64,000 bases of DNA from CAG-452 sp045531335 (GTDB lineage Bacteria; Bacillota; Clostridia; TANB77; CAG-508): assembly GCA_045531335.1 (NCBI GenBank), contig JAZSDU010000048.1, positions 29,801-93,800 on the forward strand, in the 5' to 3' direction. A program made the translations under genes and the position numbers. The notes beneath the pieces are model-generated. The model was not told the DNA's origin. It worked only from the letters and a program-made list of their open reading frames with translations, and made no database searches. Shown in pieces: positions 25,790 to 34,322 of the stretch (its first letter is position 1; each line of letters opens with the position of its first letter).

Positions 25790-26365
25790 TTATATATTTG
25801 TTAGAATTTCAAAATTCTTATGTTTTCTTTTTTCTCCCCATATATAATTATAAATAATTAATAAATCATTTAATATATCATCATCTTTTTTAGAGGACGA
25901 CAACACATATACTGAAAACACAACATTCGATAAATTTATATCAATTTCTGAATTAACAAATCCTAATTTTTCGTAAAACTCTATTCTTCTTCGTCTTATA
26001 TCGTTTTCTTTTTCGTTTTTACCTAGTCCTGCTTTTTCTACTTCTGCAAATAAACCATAATATTTTTCACTAATTATTTTATTTAATTCTTTTATAGCTT
26101 GTTTTCCAAATCCTTTACATTGATATATAGGTAATATAGCTAAAAAATCTAACAATACATATCTACTATCTCCATTTGCAGTTTGAGTTATAATAAATCC
26201 TACAAGTTTGTTTTTCTCTATTATTTTATAAAAATTTGTAACTTTATTATTATAACCACGTTTTAAAATCTTATATGATTTCCTTTCTGCACTAGGAAAT
26301 ATCTTTTTATAATGTTTATAAATATCTTTCTTAAATTCATTAATTTCTATAAGCTTTAATTTCAT
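25790..26365 (-). CDS. GNAT family acetyltransferase
   Basis: The 191-residue protein has the acetyl-CoA fold: a central strand RYVLLDFLAILPIYQCKGFGKQAI with a Q/RxxGxG/A-type loop (QCKGFG), and the late FYEKLGFVNSEI motif. The substrate is unknown. It is 14 bases from trxB. Confidence 0.75.
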   Translation of the reverse strand: MKLKLIEINEFKKDIYKHYKKIFPSAERKSYKILKRGYNNKVTNFYKIIEKNKLVGFIITQTANGDSRYVLLDFLAILPIYQCKGFGKQAIKELNKIISEKYYGLFAEVEKAGLGKNEKENDIRRRRIEFYEKLGFVNSEIDINLSNVVFSVYVLSSSKKDDDILNDLLIIYNYIWGEKRKHKNFEILTNI

Positions 26366-26377
26366 TTATTTACCTCT

Positions 26378-27166
26378 TTAGTGATTATAAATTTCTTCTT
26401 TTTCTTCAATTTTATTATTCTCTTGTTTAATCTCTTGTTTATTTTTCAATAAACAATATATTCCATAGACCGTATAAAATGGCATTGTTGCTTGAGCTAT
26501 TATCATTACTAGTGGGAATATTTTTCCTGTATTATTGTATATTATCTCTATGTATGTTCCTGGATAGTTTTGTGATATAAACATCAAATTACTATCGCAT
26601 TTCAAATTAACAACATATGCAACAGCACTTATTATAACTATTATTGCAGAATAATAAATAATATCTCTCTTTTCTATTGTTGTATATTTTGTAATTAGCA
26701 TTAATAAACCTATATATACCATTATTCCATGTAACACAAAACTATGTATGCTTATGTAATGAATCATTGGATAACTTGTTAAAGATGTAAGTGGATATAG
26801 TAAAAATATTAATCCTGCTATTATTCCTCCAGTAGATAAAAAAACATCTCCCATTTCCTTTAATGTCCCTTTGCAGTATCCACTAAATATTCCTGCGTAT
26901 AAAATAAGGCTACAAAAATATAATGGAACATATTTGTTTACAGCATCAATTCCATAGTTTTTTATATTGAATATAATTTTTATTATTTCCAATATCCATA
27001 AAAAAATTGTAGTTTTTCTAATTAATTTTTTCACATTTTCTTTTTCCATATTTTTGGTAAATTTAAGAGCAATCACCACACAAATTGTTGTTATTGCTAG
27101 TAATATAAAATGCTCTATTGAAAACATACCACATGGGATTACTTCATTAGCACTTTTAAATAACAT
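26378..27166 (-). CDS. YwaF/TIGR02206 family integral membrane protein
   Basis: The 262-residue protein has about seven hydrophobic spans. The early histidine (FSIEHFILL), YVPLYFCSLILYAG and HSFVLHGIMVYIG fit the YwaF/TMEM164-type family, whose biochemical role in bacteria is not known to me. It ends in a charged tail (KNKQEIKQENNKIEEKEEIYNH). Confidence 0.7.
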   Translation of the reverse strand: MLFKSANEVIPCGMFSIEHFILLAITTICVVIALKFTKNMEKENVKKLIRKTTIFLWILEIIKIIFNIKNYGIDAVNKYVPLYFCSLILYAGIFSGYCKGTLKEMGDVFLSTGGIIAGLIFLLYPLTSLTSYPMIHYISIHSFVLHGIMVYIGLLMLITKYTTIEKRDIIYYSAIIVIISAVAYVVNLKCDSNLMFISQNYPGTYIEIIYNNTGKIFPLVMIIAQATMPFYTVYGIYCLLKNKQEIKQENNKIEEKEEIYNH

Positions 27167-27274
27167 ATTTTAGTACACCTCTTTGCTACATCTATTATAA
27201 TATTTATATTTTTAAATTTCTCTTCTATTCATGGTTATATTATCATATTTGTTTTAAAAAAGAAAGTATGCTAA

Positions 27275-27318
27275 TTAAATTTTCAATCATCACATTTTTG
27301 TGATGATTGAAAATTTAA
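27275..27318. repeat. 20-base perfect palindrome
   Basis: The bases 27275-27294 and 27299-27318 are exact complements around a TTTT loop. It lies between the YwaF-type gene and the toxin-like gene, upstream of both, and has no U tract in either direction, so it is not a normal terminator. Confidence 0.6.
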
Positions 27319-27345
27319 ACTTAAGAACCTTTGTTTGTTTTTGTG

Positions 27346-27374
27346 TTGACATTTTAATTTAATAATTGTATAAT
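27346..27374 (+). promoter_or_regulatory. Consensus promoter of the toxin-like gene
   Basis: TTGACA (27346-27351) and TATAAT (27369-27374) are 17 bases apart, an exact sigma-A consensus. The RNA would start near 27381. Confidence 0.8.
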
Positions 27375-27444
27375 TTTGGAAGAAAACAAGGAAAGCAGAA
27401 TGTGGTGTCATCTCATATTTCTTAAGGAAAGTGAGGTGATTTGT

Positions 27445-27582
27445 ATGTTAGAAGAAGTTTTATTACAATTATTGATTTTATCTTTAATTAACAATATAGC
27501 TTTTGCTCTCATCTCTCTTATTTTAATTATAGCTCTGGTTATAATTACATATAAAGAGAATCACATCTCTGCTAGTCATTAG
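27445..27582 (+). CDS. Hydrophobic 45-residue peptide, possible type I toxin
   Basis: The peptide has one long hydrophobic span (about residues 5-38) and a short charged end (TYKENHISASH). It starts at 27445 behind GTGAGGTGAT. It is one of few plus-strand genes here and has a perfect promoter of its own. The transcript's 5' leader (27399-27412) is complementary at 13 of 14 positions to bases 27606-27619 just past the stop. Long-range pairing of transcript ends is typical of type I toxin mRNAs. No antisense RNA promoter was identified, so the toxin call is an inference. Confidence 0.5.
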   Translation: MLEEVLLQLLILSLINNIAFALISLILIIALVIITYKENHISASH

Positions 27583-27592
27583 AGATGTGATT
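27558..27592 (+). terminator. Hairpin overlapping the toxin-like stop codon
   Basis: A 13-pair stem, GAATCACATCTCT with AGAGATGTGATTC, encloses the last codons. It has no immediate U tract; a second small hairpin (CCACA/TGTGG) and a T-rich stretch follow at 27612-27650. Confidence 0.55.
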
Positions 27593-27674
27593 CAAAATCA
27601 ATCCTGATGGCACCACATTTTGTGGACCTTGTTTTCTTTATTATATTATTTTTATATCATTTTGTCAAATCATT

Positions 27675-29333
27675 TTATACTATCATTCCATCTTGCATAG
27701 TAATAATCTTATTACACAATTTTGTTGTTTCTAATCTATGCGCAATTATTATACTTATTTTTTCTTTTGTTACCTCTTCTATTGCATTTTTTACTAACAT
27801 TTCTGCATTGTTACTTAAATTTGATGTTACTTCATCTAATATTATCAAATCCGGATTTATAGCCATTATTCTTGCAAAGTTAATAAGTTGTTTTTCTCCA
27901 GTTGATAAAATATCTGGATTGTCAAATATATTTGTGTTGTACCCATCTTCTAAAGTCATTATCTTGTCATGTAGTTTTAATCTCTTAAATATATTTTCTA
28001 TTTCTTCTTCTTTTATTTCTTTATTAACATACCTTATATTATCAATTATTGTGCTTGGTAAGAGTTGAACATCTTGCATTATATAACCTATATTACTTCT
28101 TAGTGATGATACACTATAGTTTTTATAATCACTACTATTTATTAAAATTTTTCCATCTTTAGGTTCATAAAATCTGCACAATAAATTTGTTATTGTACTT
28201 TTTCCGCTTCCAGTTTTTCCAACTAAAGCAATTTTATCATTTTGATTAATTTTCAAATTAAATTTTCTAATAGTTTTTTGATTGTCATTATATGAAAAAT
28301 TTACATCTCTAAATTCTATAGAAGTTATTCCTTTTAGTTCTTGTCCTTTGTCAATTTCTTCTACATTTTCTATTGATAAAAATCTAAGTATTTTTGAATA
28401 CGCAACAAATGCTTTATTAAAATCCGTCAAACGCCTTATAAACCAATTAAATTCATATCCAAGATTTCCACTATAATCAATTAGCAGCATTATTTCTGCA
28501 TAAGATGCTAATCCCTTAACAAGATTATTTCCACAAAAATATATTATCAAAGGTATTGAAAGCGATGTTATAAATGTAAATATACTGTTGTATTTTGCAA
28601 CAATTTTTTCTACCTTTTTATTTTCTGAAGAAAATTCTCTTAATCTTACTTCTAATTCTTGTATTTTATTATCTATAATTTCTAATGTTTTTATTTCTAA
28701 AAAACCTTGAATCCCCTCATTTATTAATGCGTATATTTCTATGTTGGTTTTTCTTATTTCATTTATTTCTTTTAGCGTTTTTTTATTGAAATATATTGTT
28801 ACAAAATACCCTGTTACATATAACCCTATGATTAATAAAGTTATTTTTAAATCTATAAACATTAAAAATATTGCTGCTATTAAAAATCTTATAACTCCCA
28901 TAAAATACATTTCTACTATTATATCTGGAAATAACTTTCCTGATTCATATGTATCGTTTTGCATAAATTGCATTATCGTTCCAGAAGTATTTTCATCATA
29001 AAATTTTGTATTAATCTGTTGTAATTTATTAAATACTTTTTCTCTTAATTCTCCTTGCATTACCCTTTGTAAAATGCATCTCATATCACAATGTTTTAAC
29101 ACCATATAACTTTGTATTAATATTCCTACAATAAATACTGCAGAATATACAAATACACCTTTTATATTTCCACTTGGAATTTCTACATTTATAATTTTCT
29201 TTGTTATATATATTGCTAAAAGGACCTCCATAATAAACGCTACTTCAATAAGTAAAAATAACTGTACCATTTTTTTATGATGTCCTGCATGTTTATACAT
29301 TTTATACAAATCTTTTAATTTTTTTGATTTCAT
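27675..29333 (-). CDS. ABC exporter subunit (membrane domain plus ATPase), second of a pair
   Basis: The 552-residue protein has a six-span membrane domain (residues 20-300) and an ATPase with Walker A GKTGSGKST, the signature LSTGEKQ and Walker B DLIILDE. The signature LSTGE deviates from LSGGQ, which is common in one half of heterodimeric exporters. The start at 29333 is favoured by GGGAG six bases upstream. With the exporter gene at 29456-31151 it would form a heterodimer; the 54-residue peptide encoded before them may be its cargo. Confidence 0.85.
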   Translation of the reverse strand: MKSKKLKDLYKMYKHAGHHKKMVQLFLLIEVAFIMEVLLAIYITKKIINVEIPSGNIKGVFVYSAVFIVGILIQSYMVLKHCDMRCILQRVMQGELREKVFNKLQQINTKFYDENTSGTIMQFMQNDTYESGKLFPDIIVEMYFMGVIRFLIAAIFLMFIDLKITLLIIGLYVTGYFVTIYFNKKTLKEINEIRKTNIEIYALINEGIQGFLEIKTLEIIDNKIQELEVRLREFSSENKKVEKIVAKYNSIFTFITSLSIPLIIYFCGNNLVKGLASYAEIMLLIDYSGNLGYEFNWFIRRLTDFNKAFVAYSKILRFLSIENVEEIDKGQELKGITSIEFRDVNFSYNDNQKTIRKFNLKINQNDKIALVGKTGSGKSTITNLLCRFYEPKDGKILINSSDYKNYSVSSLRSNIGYIMQDVQLLPSTIIDNIRYVNKEIKEEEIENIFKRLKLHDKIMTLEDGYNTNIFDNPDILSTGEKQLINFARIMAINPDLIILDEVTSNLSNNAEMLVKNAIEEVTKEKISIIIAHRLETTKLCNKIITMQDGMIV

Positions 29334-29379
29334 CTTTTGCTCCCACATTAATTTTTATTAAGTAATACGTTTAAATCGA

Positions 29380-29445
29380 GCGGACATCCGTTAGCTGTGC
29401 GAATTTATAAGCTACAGATAACGCATACACAGTAGGGTCGTCCGC
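29380..29445. repeat. Dispersed GC-rich palindrome, copy 5
   Basis: GCGGAC (29380-29385) pairs with GTCCGC (29440-29445), and CCCCTACAT follows. The copy is larger than the others, with extra sequence in the loop. It separates the two ABC exporter genes. Confidence 0.55.
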
Positions 29446-29455
29446 CCCTACATAT

Positions 29456-31151
29456 CTATGCCAGTTTCAATTCATTAGTCTTTTTCACTGTTGTTGTGTT
29501 GTTTTCTATATATATTACTTTATCTACATATTCTGTTATTTTTAAATCATGTGTTATAAATATCATTGTTTTTTCGTTATATTTGTTTATTAAATTTACT
29601 AGGATTTTTTCTTTTGTGTTATTATCAATTTTATTAAATGCCTCATCAAAAATAACTGTTGGTTTATCATTTACTAATGTTCTTGCTATTGAAATTCTTT
29701 GTTTTTGTCCTCCTGAAAGTTTTGTTCCTCTTTCACCAACAAAAGTATTTTCTTTTTCTTCAAATCTTTGAATGTCATCATATATTTCTGCATCTTTAAG
29801 TATCTTATCTATGTTGCTTGTTTCACCGTTTTTTAATAAAACATTTTCTAAAATTGTGCCTTTAAATAAATATGAATTTCCATCAACTAATTCTACATAT
29901 TCTCTTATATTGCTTTTATTTAACCTTTTTGTATTATGATTATTGATATATATATTCCCGTTATATTCATTAAATCCTAATATAGCTTTTGATAATAAAC
30001 TCTTTCCGCTTCCATTATCACCAAGAATTGCAACTTTTTCTCCTTTTTGTATAATAAAGTTTAAATCTTTTAGCATTGATTTATTTCCAGTAAGTATACT
30101 TACGTTACTAAAAATAATATCCCCATTTAGTTCAAATGAATCTTTATCATTGCTCTCTTCTTTTAATTTAAGCATTTTACTTATTTTTTTACTTATCGCA
30201 TAAAACTCATCAATTGAATCTAAGTTCGCTCCTAATTGTAGAAAATAGTCAAATATCTTTTCTGCATAATTTAATAATACTGTTATTCCTCCGTATAGTC
30301 ATTGTTCCATTTATAACAGACATTCCTCCGATTATAAATATAATTGGAGTTCTTAAATATGTAATGTGATCACTCATGATTTCATAAAATAAAATTAGTT
30401 TTATTAATTTTACATTACTCTCAGTACATTCATCATTTAAAACTTTATATCTCTGTTTTTCTTCATTTTGTTTATTTAGCATCCTTATTAATTTAAAATT
30501 ATTAAGATTTAACATTGTTGCGCCTAATAATTTTTTCCTAGTTCTAATACATTCTTCTATTTGCTTGTCCAATCTTTTCAAATACCAAAAAGAAAACAAT
30601 ATCATAATCAAAAAAGTAATTACAAAATATATTGTTATAGCTATATTTAAACCAACTGTTTCGGTTATTATAAAAATAGTTAGAAATATAATATCAATTA
30701 TCATATTAAACTGATTATTAAAAAAGTTAGAATAAATATCTGCATCTTCTGTAATTCTTTGTAAAATCTCAGTTTTATCATATGAATTATAGCTTTTGTA
30801 TTCTAGTTTTAATACATGTTTAAATAATTCTAATTTTACATTAGCATTTATTTTTAACTTAAACTTACTTGTTATTACATTTCTTAAATAACTCACAAAC
30901 ATAAGCAATAAATTAATTACAATAATAATTGCTGATATTATTAGTAAATTATGCATATAGTTATTTGTTAATATTTGTTTAATAATTACAGGTAAGTTCT
31001 CATAATTATTGTATATTACATTATCTATCGCATATTTTACATATATTGCTGTTTGCAAAGTTAAATAAGAAAAAATTATACTTAAAATAAGGAGCAAAAA
31101 AATATATCTTTTTGTTCCTTTTAGTCCAATTGTTATTACATTATTTTTCAT
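29456..31151 (-). CDS. ABC exporter subunit, first of a pair, read through a CGG +1 shift
   Basis: The frame from 31151 gives 286 residues of a six-span ABC membrane domain to NGTMTI, then CGG at 30291-30293, and stops 14 codons later. The +1 frame continues GITVLLNYAEKIFDYFLQL and joins the ATPase part: Walker A LGDNGSGKS, signature LSGGQKQR and Walker B PTVIFDEA. Read with CGGA as Gly the protein is 564 residues, matching its 552-residue partner. The ATPase half has no start or ribosome binding site at the break. It lies 11 bases after the peptide gene. Confidence 0.85.
30291..30293 (-). other. CGG +1 frameshift site in the ABC exporter
   Basis: The in-frame codons are ATA CGG AGG. Dropping the C gives ATA GGA GGA ATA ACA, reading I-G-G-I-T, a usual ABC exporter sequence before the last membrane helix. 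Confidence 0.78.
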
Positions 31152-31162
31152 TTGTTAATCCT

Positions 31163-31327
31163 TTAAAATTTTATTTCTTTATCCATATATGGATTTTTAC
31201 TATCAAATTCCATATTTAATTCATTTGCAATACCGTTTTCAATATTGCTAAGCATGAAATTAGCATATTCTCCTTCGTTTATATTATTAAGTCCGTTTAT
31301 GTTTTTATTAAAATTGTATATGTTCAA
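31163..31327 (-). CDS. 54-residue peptide encoded directly before the ABC exporter pair
   Basis: A TTG start at 31327 behind GGAGG opens a frame of 54 codons: MNIYNFNKNINGLNNINEG... to ...NPYMDKEIKF. The N-terminus is asparagine-rich and the rest is acidic; there is no cysteine, no hydrophobic span and no clear double-glycine leader. It ends 11 bases before the ABC exporter start, so it is cotranscribed. Peptide plus paired exporter suggests an exported signal or antimicrobial peptide. No modifying enzyme or C39 protease is adjacent. Its ribosome binding site is masked by a large hairpin. Confidence 0.55.
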   Translation of the reverse strand: MNIYNFNKNINGLNNINEGEYANFMLSNIENGIANELNMEFDSKNPYMDKEIKF

Positions 31328-31332
31328 TATAA

Positions 31333-31384
31333 AAACACCTCCAATTAAATCTATTATAATTATAGATTTAATTAAAAGGTGTTT
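31333..31384 (-). terminator. ygjV terminator whose 3' arm holds the peptide gene's RBS
   Basis: AAACACCT (31333-31340) pairs with AGGTGTTT (31377-31384). Within it 12 further bases (31343-31354 and 31362-31373) pair perfectly. On the minus-strand RNA the 3' arm includes GGAGG of the 54-residue peptide gene and runs into a T stretch, so read-through RNA would have this site masked. Confidence 0.65.
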
Positions 31385-31400
31385 CTCTACTTTTTTGATA

Positions 31401-31943
31401 TTAAATTTGTTTATTTTTCTTCTCTTTAAAATATCCGTATATTGCAGATATAGTTAAAATACTTTCTAATATTATTCCAAATATAGACATTATATAAATA
31501 TTATATGCTATCCATAATATTCCTATTGGTAATCCTAGTATTTTGTATATAGTTGTTTTCTTTTGCCATACAGAATATGTATATAACATTGTTGCAAAAA
31601 CAGATAGTAGACTCAAGAATCCATCATATGTAAACACTGTTGATAATAATGATATTAGATATAGTACAGCTAATATAACAATATCTTTTTTTGATATTTT
31701 CTCACTTTTTCCATTTTTCTTTTCATCAACCATAAATATAATATTTCTAAATAGCGCTACAAAGCACATTGCAAGTCCAGTATATGCTTGTAAAAACACA
31801 TATGATATTCCATTTGCAATCAATGATACAAAACTATATATTAAAATGGTTTTTCTTGATTTTGCTTGATAACTTAATACCAAAAACAAATAACTAATTA
31901 TTATAAATACTTGTGATAATATATATTCTAGAGTTAGTTCCAT
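31401..31943 (-). CDS. YgjV family membrane protein
   Basis: The 180-residue protein has about six hydrophobic spans and the YgjV-type layout: YILSQVFIIISYLFLVLSYQAKSRK at the start, then VFLQAYTGLAMCFVALFRN and YTYSVWQKKTTIYKILG. The function is unknown. A paralogue with the same landmarks lies at 57.9 kb. Confidence 0.75.
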   Translation of the reverse strand: MELTLEYILSQVFIIISYLFLVLSYQAKSRKTILIYSFVSLIANGISYVFLQAYTGLAMCFVALFRNIIFMVDEKKNGKSEKISKKDIVILAVLYLISLLSTVFTYDGFLSLLSVFATMLYTYSVWQKKTTIYKILGLPIGILWIAYNIYIMSIFGIILESILTISAIYGYFKEKKNKQI

Positions 31944-31958
31944 TTTCCCACCTCTTTT

Positions 31959-32462
31959 CTATAATTTCATTTGATATATATCTCTTAAATGTCCATTTGC
32001 TACAGTTGTTGTTTTTACATATTCTAATCCTAATCTTTGTAATGCTTTATTACTTCCTATATTATCAGGATGTGCCATTGATATAATATAATCAAATCCT
32101 AATTCTCTTGCTAATTCTGTTTGCATTTCTATCAATTTTCTCATTATTCCCATTCCTCTATATTCTGGAAGAACAAGATTACCCCCTAATTCGCACACCT
32201 TATAATCATTTAATCCTAATACATCTATAAATTCTTGAAGCATTTCTCTTTTTACGTATAGTTGAGCCATACCTACAAGTTTATCACCATCATATGCTCC
32301 ATGTAAAGGCGCATAATTTTTATCAAAAATTTGCTCAAGCTCCCATTCTTCATAAGGAATAAAGAACTCTGGTCTTTCTAAATTCCCAAGTACAATATTT
32401 ATTAACTCTCTTAATTGTTTTTCATCTTTCTTTTCAATTTCTTTATAAACTAATTCACTCAT
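31959..32462 (-). CDS. GNAT family acetyltransferase
   Basis: The 167-residue protein shows the GNAT acetyl-CoA loop in LVLPEYRGMGIMRKLIE and the later SNKALQRLGLEYVKTT. It is close to the acetyltransferase at 44.2 kb in layout (ELINIVLGNLERPEFF against ANEVLNNLERKEFL). Substrate unknown. Confidence 0.82.
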   Translation of the reverse strand: MSELVYKEIEKKDEKQLRELINIVLGNLERPEFFIPYEEWELEQIFDKNYAPLHGAYDGDKLVGMAQLYVKREMLQEFIDVLGLNDYKVCELGGNLVLPEYRGMGIMRKLIEMQTELARELGFDYIISMAHPDNIGSNKALQRLGLEYVKTTTVANGHLRDIYQMKL

Positions 32463-32463
32463 T

Positions 32464-33273
32464 TTATATACCTCTTTCCTTTTCTCTTTTTATAATCTTA
32501 CTTAATGCTTCTTTTGTAAAATACGGCTCATCATACACTCTGCTTTTCTTAAAAACACTATATACATTTATCAATTCAAAAGGTGACTCGTTACTACTTT
32601 CTGTTCTAGTGCCTCCATAGCATTCTCCTAATTTAATTGAGTCTCCTTGCCCTATTTTTATGTTGATGTCTGAAATCGTATCATAAATAGGAAAATTTTC
32701 TTCTAGTTTTATATTATCTTCACCTTCTATTTGATCAAATCGTCTTGTTTCTCCTTGCATAGTGCCGCCAAAATATTTCGAACCTTTAAAATCTCTTATC
32801 CCATCAAAAGAATCTTTATATTTAACTTCATATAAACATTGATATTTAGCGTCTTTCATTCTTGCCCTAAAAATTTGTAGAATTCCCTTTAATTCATCTA
32901 TTGTAAATTTTCGTTGATATGAAATTATTTCACCAAAAAATGCATACCAAAAATCATTAAAACTATAAAATTTCATCTGATTTTTATCTAAACCTTTTGG
33001 ATATATATATCCTCCAAACCCTGCTCTTCCTCCTGGCATCCCATGCAATCTATATTCTATAAAATCTTCGCTATCTTCAATATTTGTAGCTTTTATCCTT
33101 GCTGTAGAATGTTCGTATAAATTAGGAGCGTTCTCTTCTTCTCTTAAATAAATAAAAGGTTCTCTACTAGATTTATTATTTATATTCTCCTTTACCCTTA
33201 CTTCAATTTCTGAACTAGTATATGTTTTTTCTTTTTTAGTTGAATCTCTAAGTTCTTTTATAAAATTATTCAT
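32464..33273 (-). CDS. Unknown protein, tandem paralogue 1
   Basis: The 269-residue protein begins at ATG 33273 with AAAGGA upstream. It shares its plan with the next gene: the start FIKELRDSTKKEKTYTSSEIEVRVKENI, ARIKATNIED, ARMKDAKYQCLYEVKYKDS and FKGSKYFGG. There are no membrane spans and no known motif. I do not recognise the family. The two genes are separated by 59 bases and come from a duplication. Confidence 0.6.
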   Translation of the reverse strand: MNNFIKELRDSTKKEKTYTSSEIEVRVKENINNKSSREPFIYLREEENAPNLYEHSTARIKATNIEDSEDFIEYRLHGMPGGRAGFGGYIYPKGLDKNQMKFYSFNDFWYAFFGEIISYQRKFTIDELKGILQIFRARMKDAKYQCLYEVKYKDSFDGIRDFKGSKYFGGTMQGETRRFDQIEGEDNIKLEENFPIYDTISDINIKIGQGDSIKLGECYGGTRTESSNESPFELINVYSVFKKSRVYDEPYFTKEALSKIIKREKERGI

Positions 33274-33332
33274 AATCAATTTCCTTTCTATACTCTTAAC
33301 ACTTCTAGTTCTTTAGTACTTCTTTGTTGTTC

Positions 33333-34292
33333 CTATTTTATCAAATCTTTTAATTCAACAATTTTACTTAATGCATCTTTAGTGAAATAAATTGCGTCAT
33401 ACTCATTGTTTTTTCTCCCTACAGGTACTGTGTATAAATTTATTAATTCAAAAGGTGTCTCTTTATAACTTTTAAAAAGTCCTCTGTGATACATTGCAAT
33501 ATCTGTTTGCTCATTTTCTCCGTCAACAATGTTTAATCTTGTAACTCTTCCAATTGATCCACCCAAATTCAAAAATTCATCTATTTCTGATTTTATTTTT
33601 TCTTTTGAATATTCTTTTTCAATTCTTCTTAGATTTTCCTCTATTTCTTGTGATAATAATTCATATATCAATTCTTTTGGAGCATCATCTCTGCAACAAC
33701 TATAAGTTTCTTGTAATTTAATGTTACTATCGCAATTTATTTGTTCAAATATTCTATTTCCATCTTCATTACTATCATAATATCCACCAAAGTATTTTGA
33801 ACCTTTAAATTTTCTTTCACCTGTATACGAATCTTTATATTTTAATTCATATAAACATTGATATTTTGCCATTTCCATTTTTGCTTTAAAAATCTTTTGA
33901 AATCCTTTCAATTCATCTGTTGTGAATTTTCTTCCATTTGATATTTCCTCGCCAAAAGTTTTATACCAAAGGTCTTTAAAATTATAAAAACGCACTTTAC
34001 TTTTGTCTGATTTTTCTGGATTTAAATAATCTAAAAATTTTGTTCTTCCTGTTGGTAAAGCTATTATTTTATATTCTACAATATCTTTATCATCCTCTAT
34101 GTTTGTTGCTCTTACCATAAACGTAGGATATTTATATAAACTAGCAATTTCCATTATCTCTCTTTTATAAATAAAAATTTCTTTATCAAATTCATTTTCC
34201 AAATTTTGTTTTACTCTTACTTCTATTTCTGAAGTACTATAAGTTTTTCTTTTGTCTGTTAATTGTTTAATTCTTTCTATAAAATTACTCAT
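33333..34292 (-). CDS. Unknown protein, tandem paralogue 2
   Basis: The 319-residue protein is a longer relative of the preceding one, with an inserted acidic helical region (about 215-260). Conserved blocks are KTYSTSEIEVRVKQNL, MVRATNIEDD, AKMEMAKYQCLYELKYKDS and FKGSKYFGGYY, and the end EAPFELINLYTV-like block (ETPFELINLYTV). The last block resembles that of paralogue 1 (ESPFELINVYSV). No function can be assigned. Confidence 0.6.
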   Translation of the reverse strand: MSNFIERIKQLTDKRKTYSTSEIEVRVKQNLENEFDKEIFIYKREIMEIASLYKYPTFMVRATNIEDDKDIVEYKIIALPTGRTKFLDYLNPEKSDKSKVRFYNFKDLWYKTFGEEISNGRKFTTDELKGFQKIFKAKMEMAKYQCLYELKYKDSYTGERKFKGSKYFGGYYDSNEDGNRIFEQINCDSNIKLQETYSCCRDDAPKELIYELLSQEIEENLRRIEKEYSKEKIKSEIDEFLNLGGSIGRVTRLNIVDGENEQTDIAMYHRGLFKSYKETPFELINLYTVPVGRKNNEYDAIYFTKDALSKIVELKDLIK

Positions 34293-34322
34293 TTAAAAAT
34301 CCTTTCTACATTTCAATTAATT

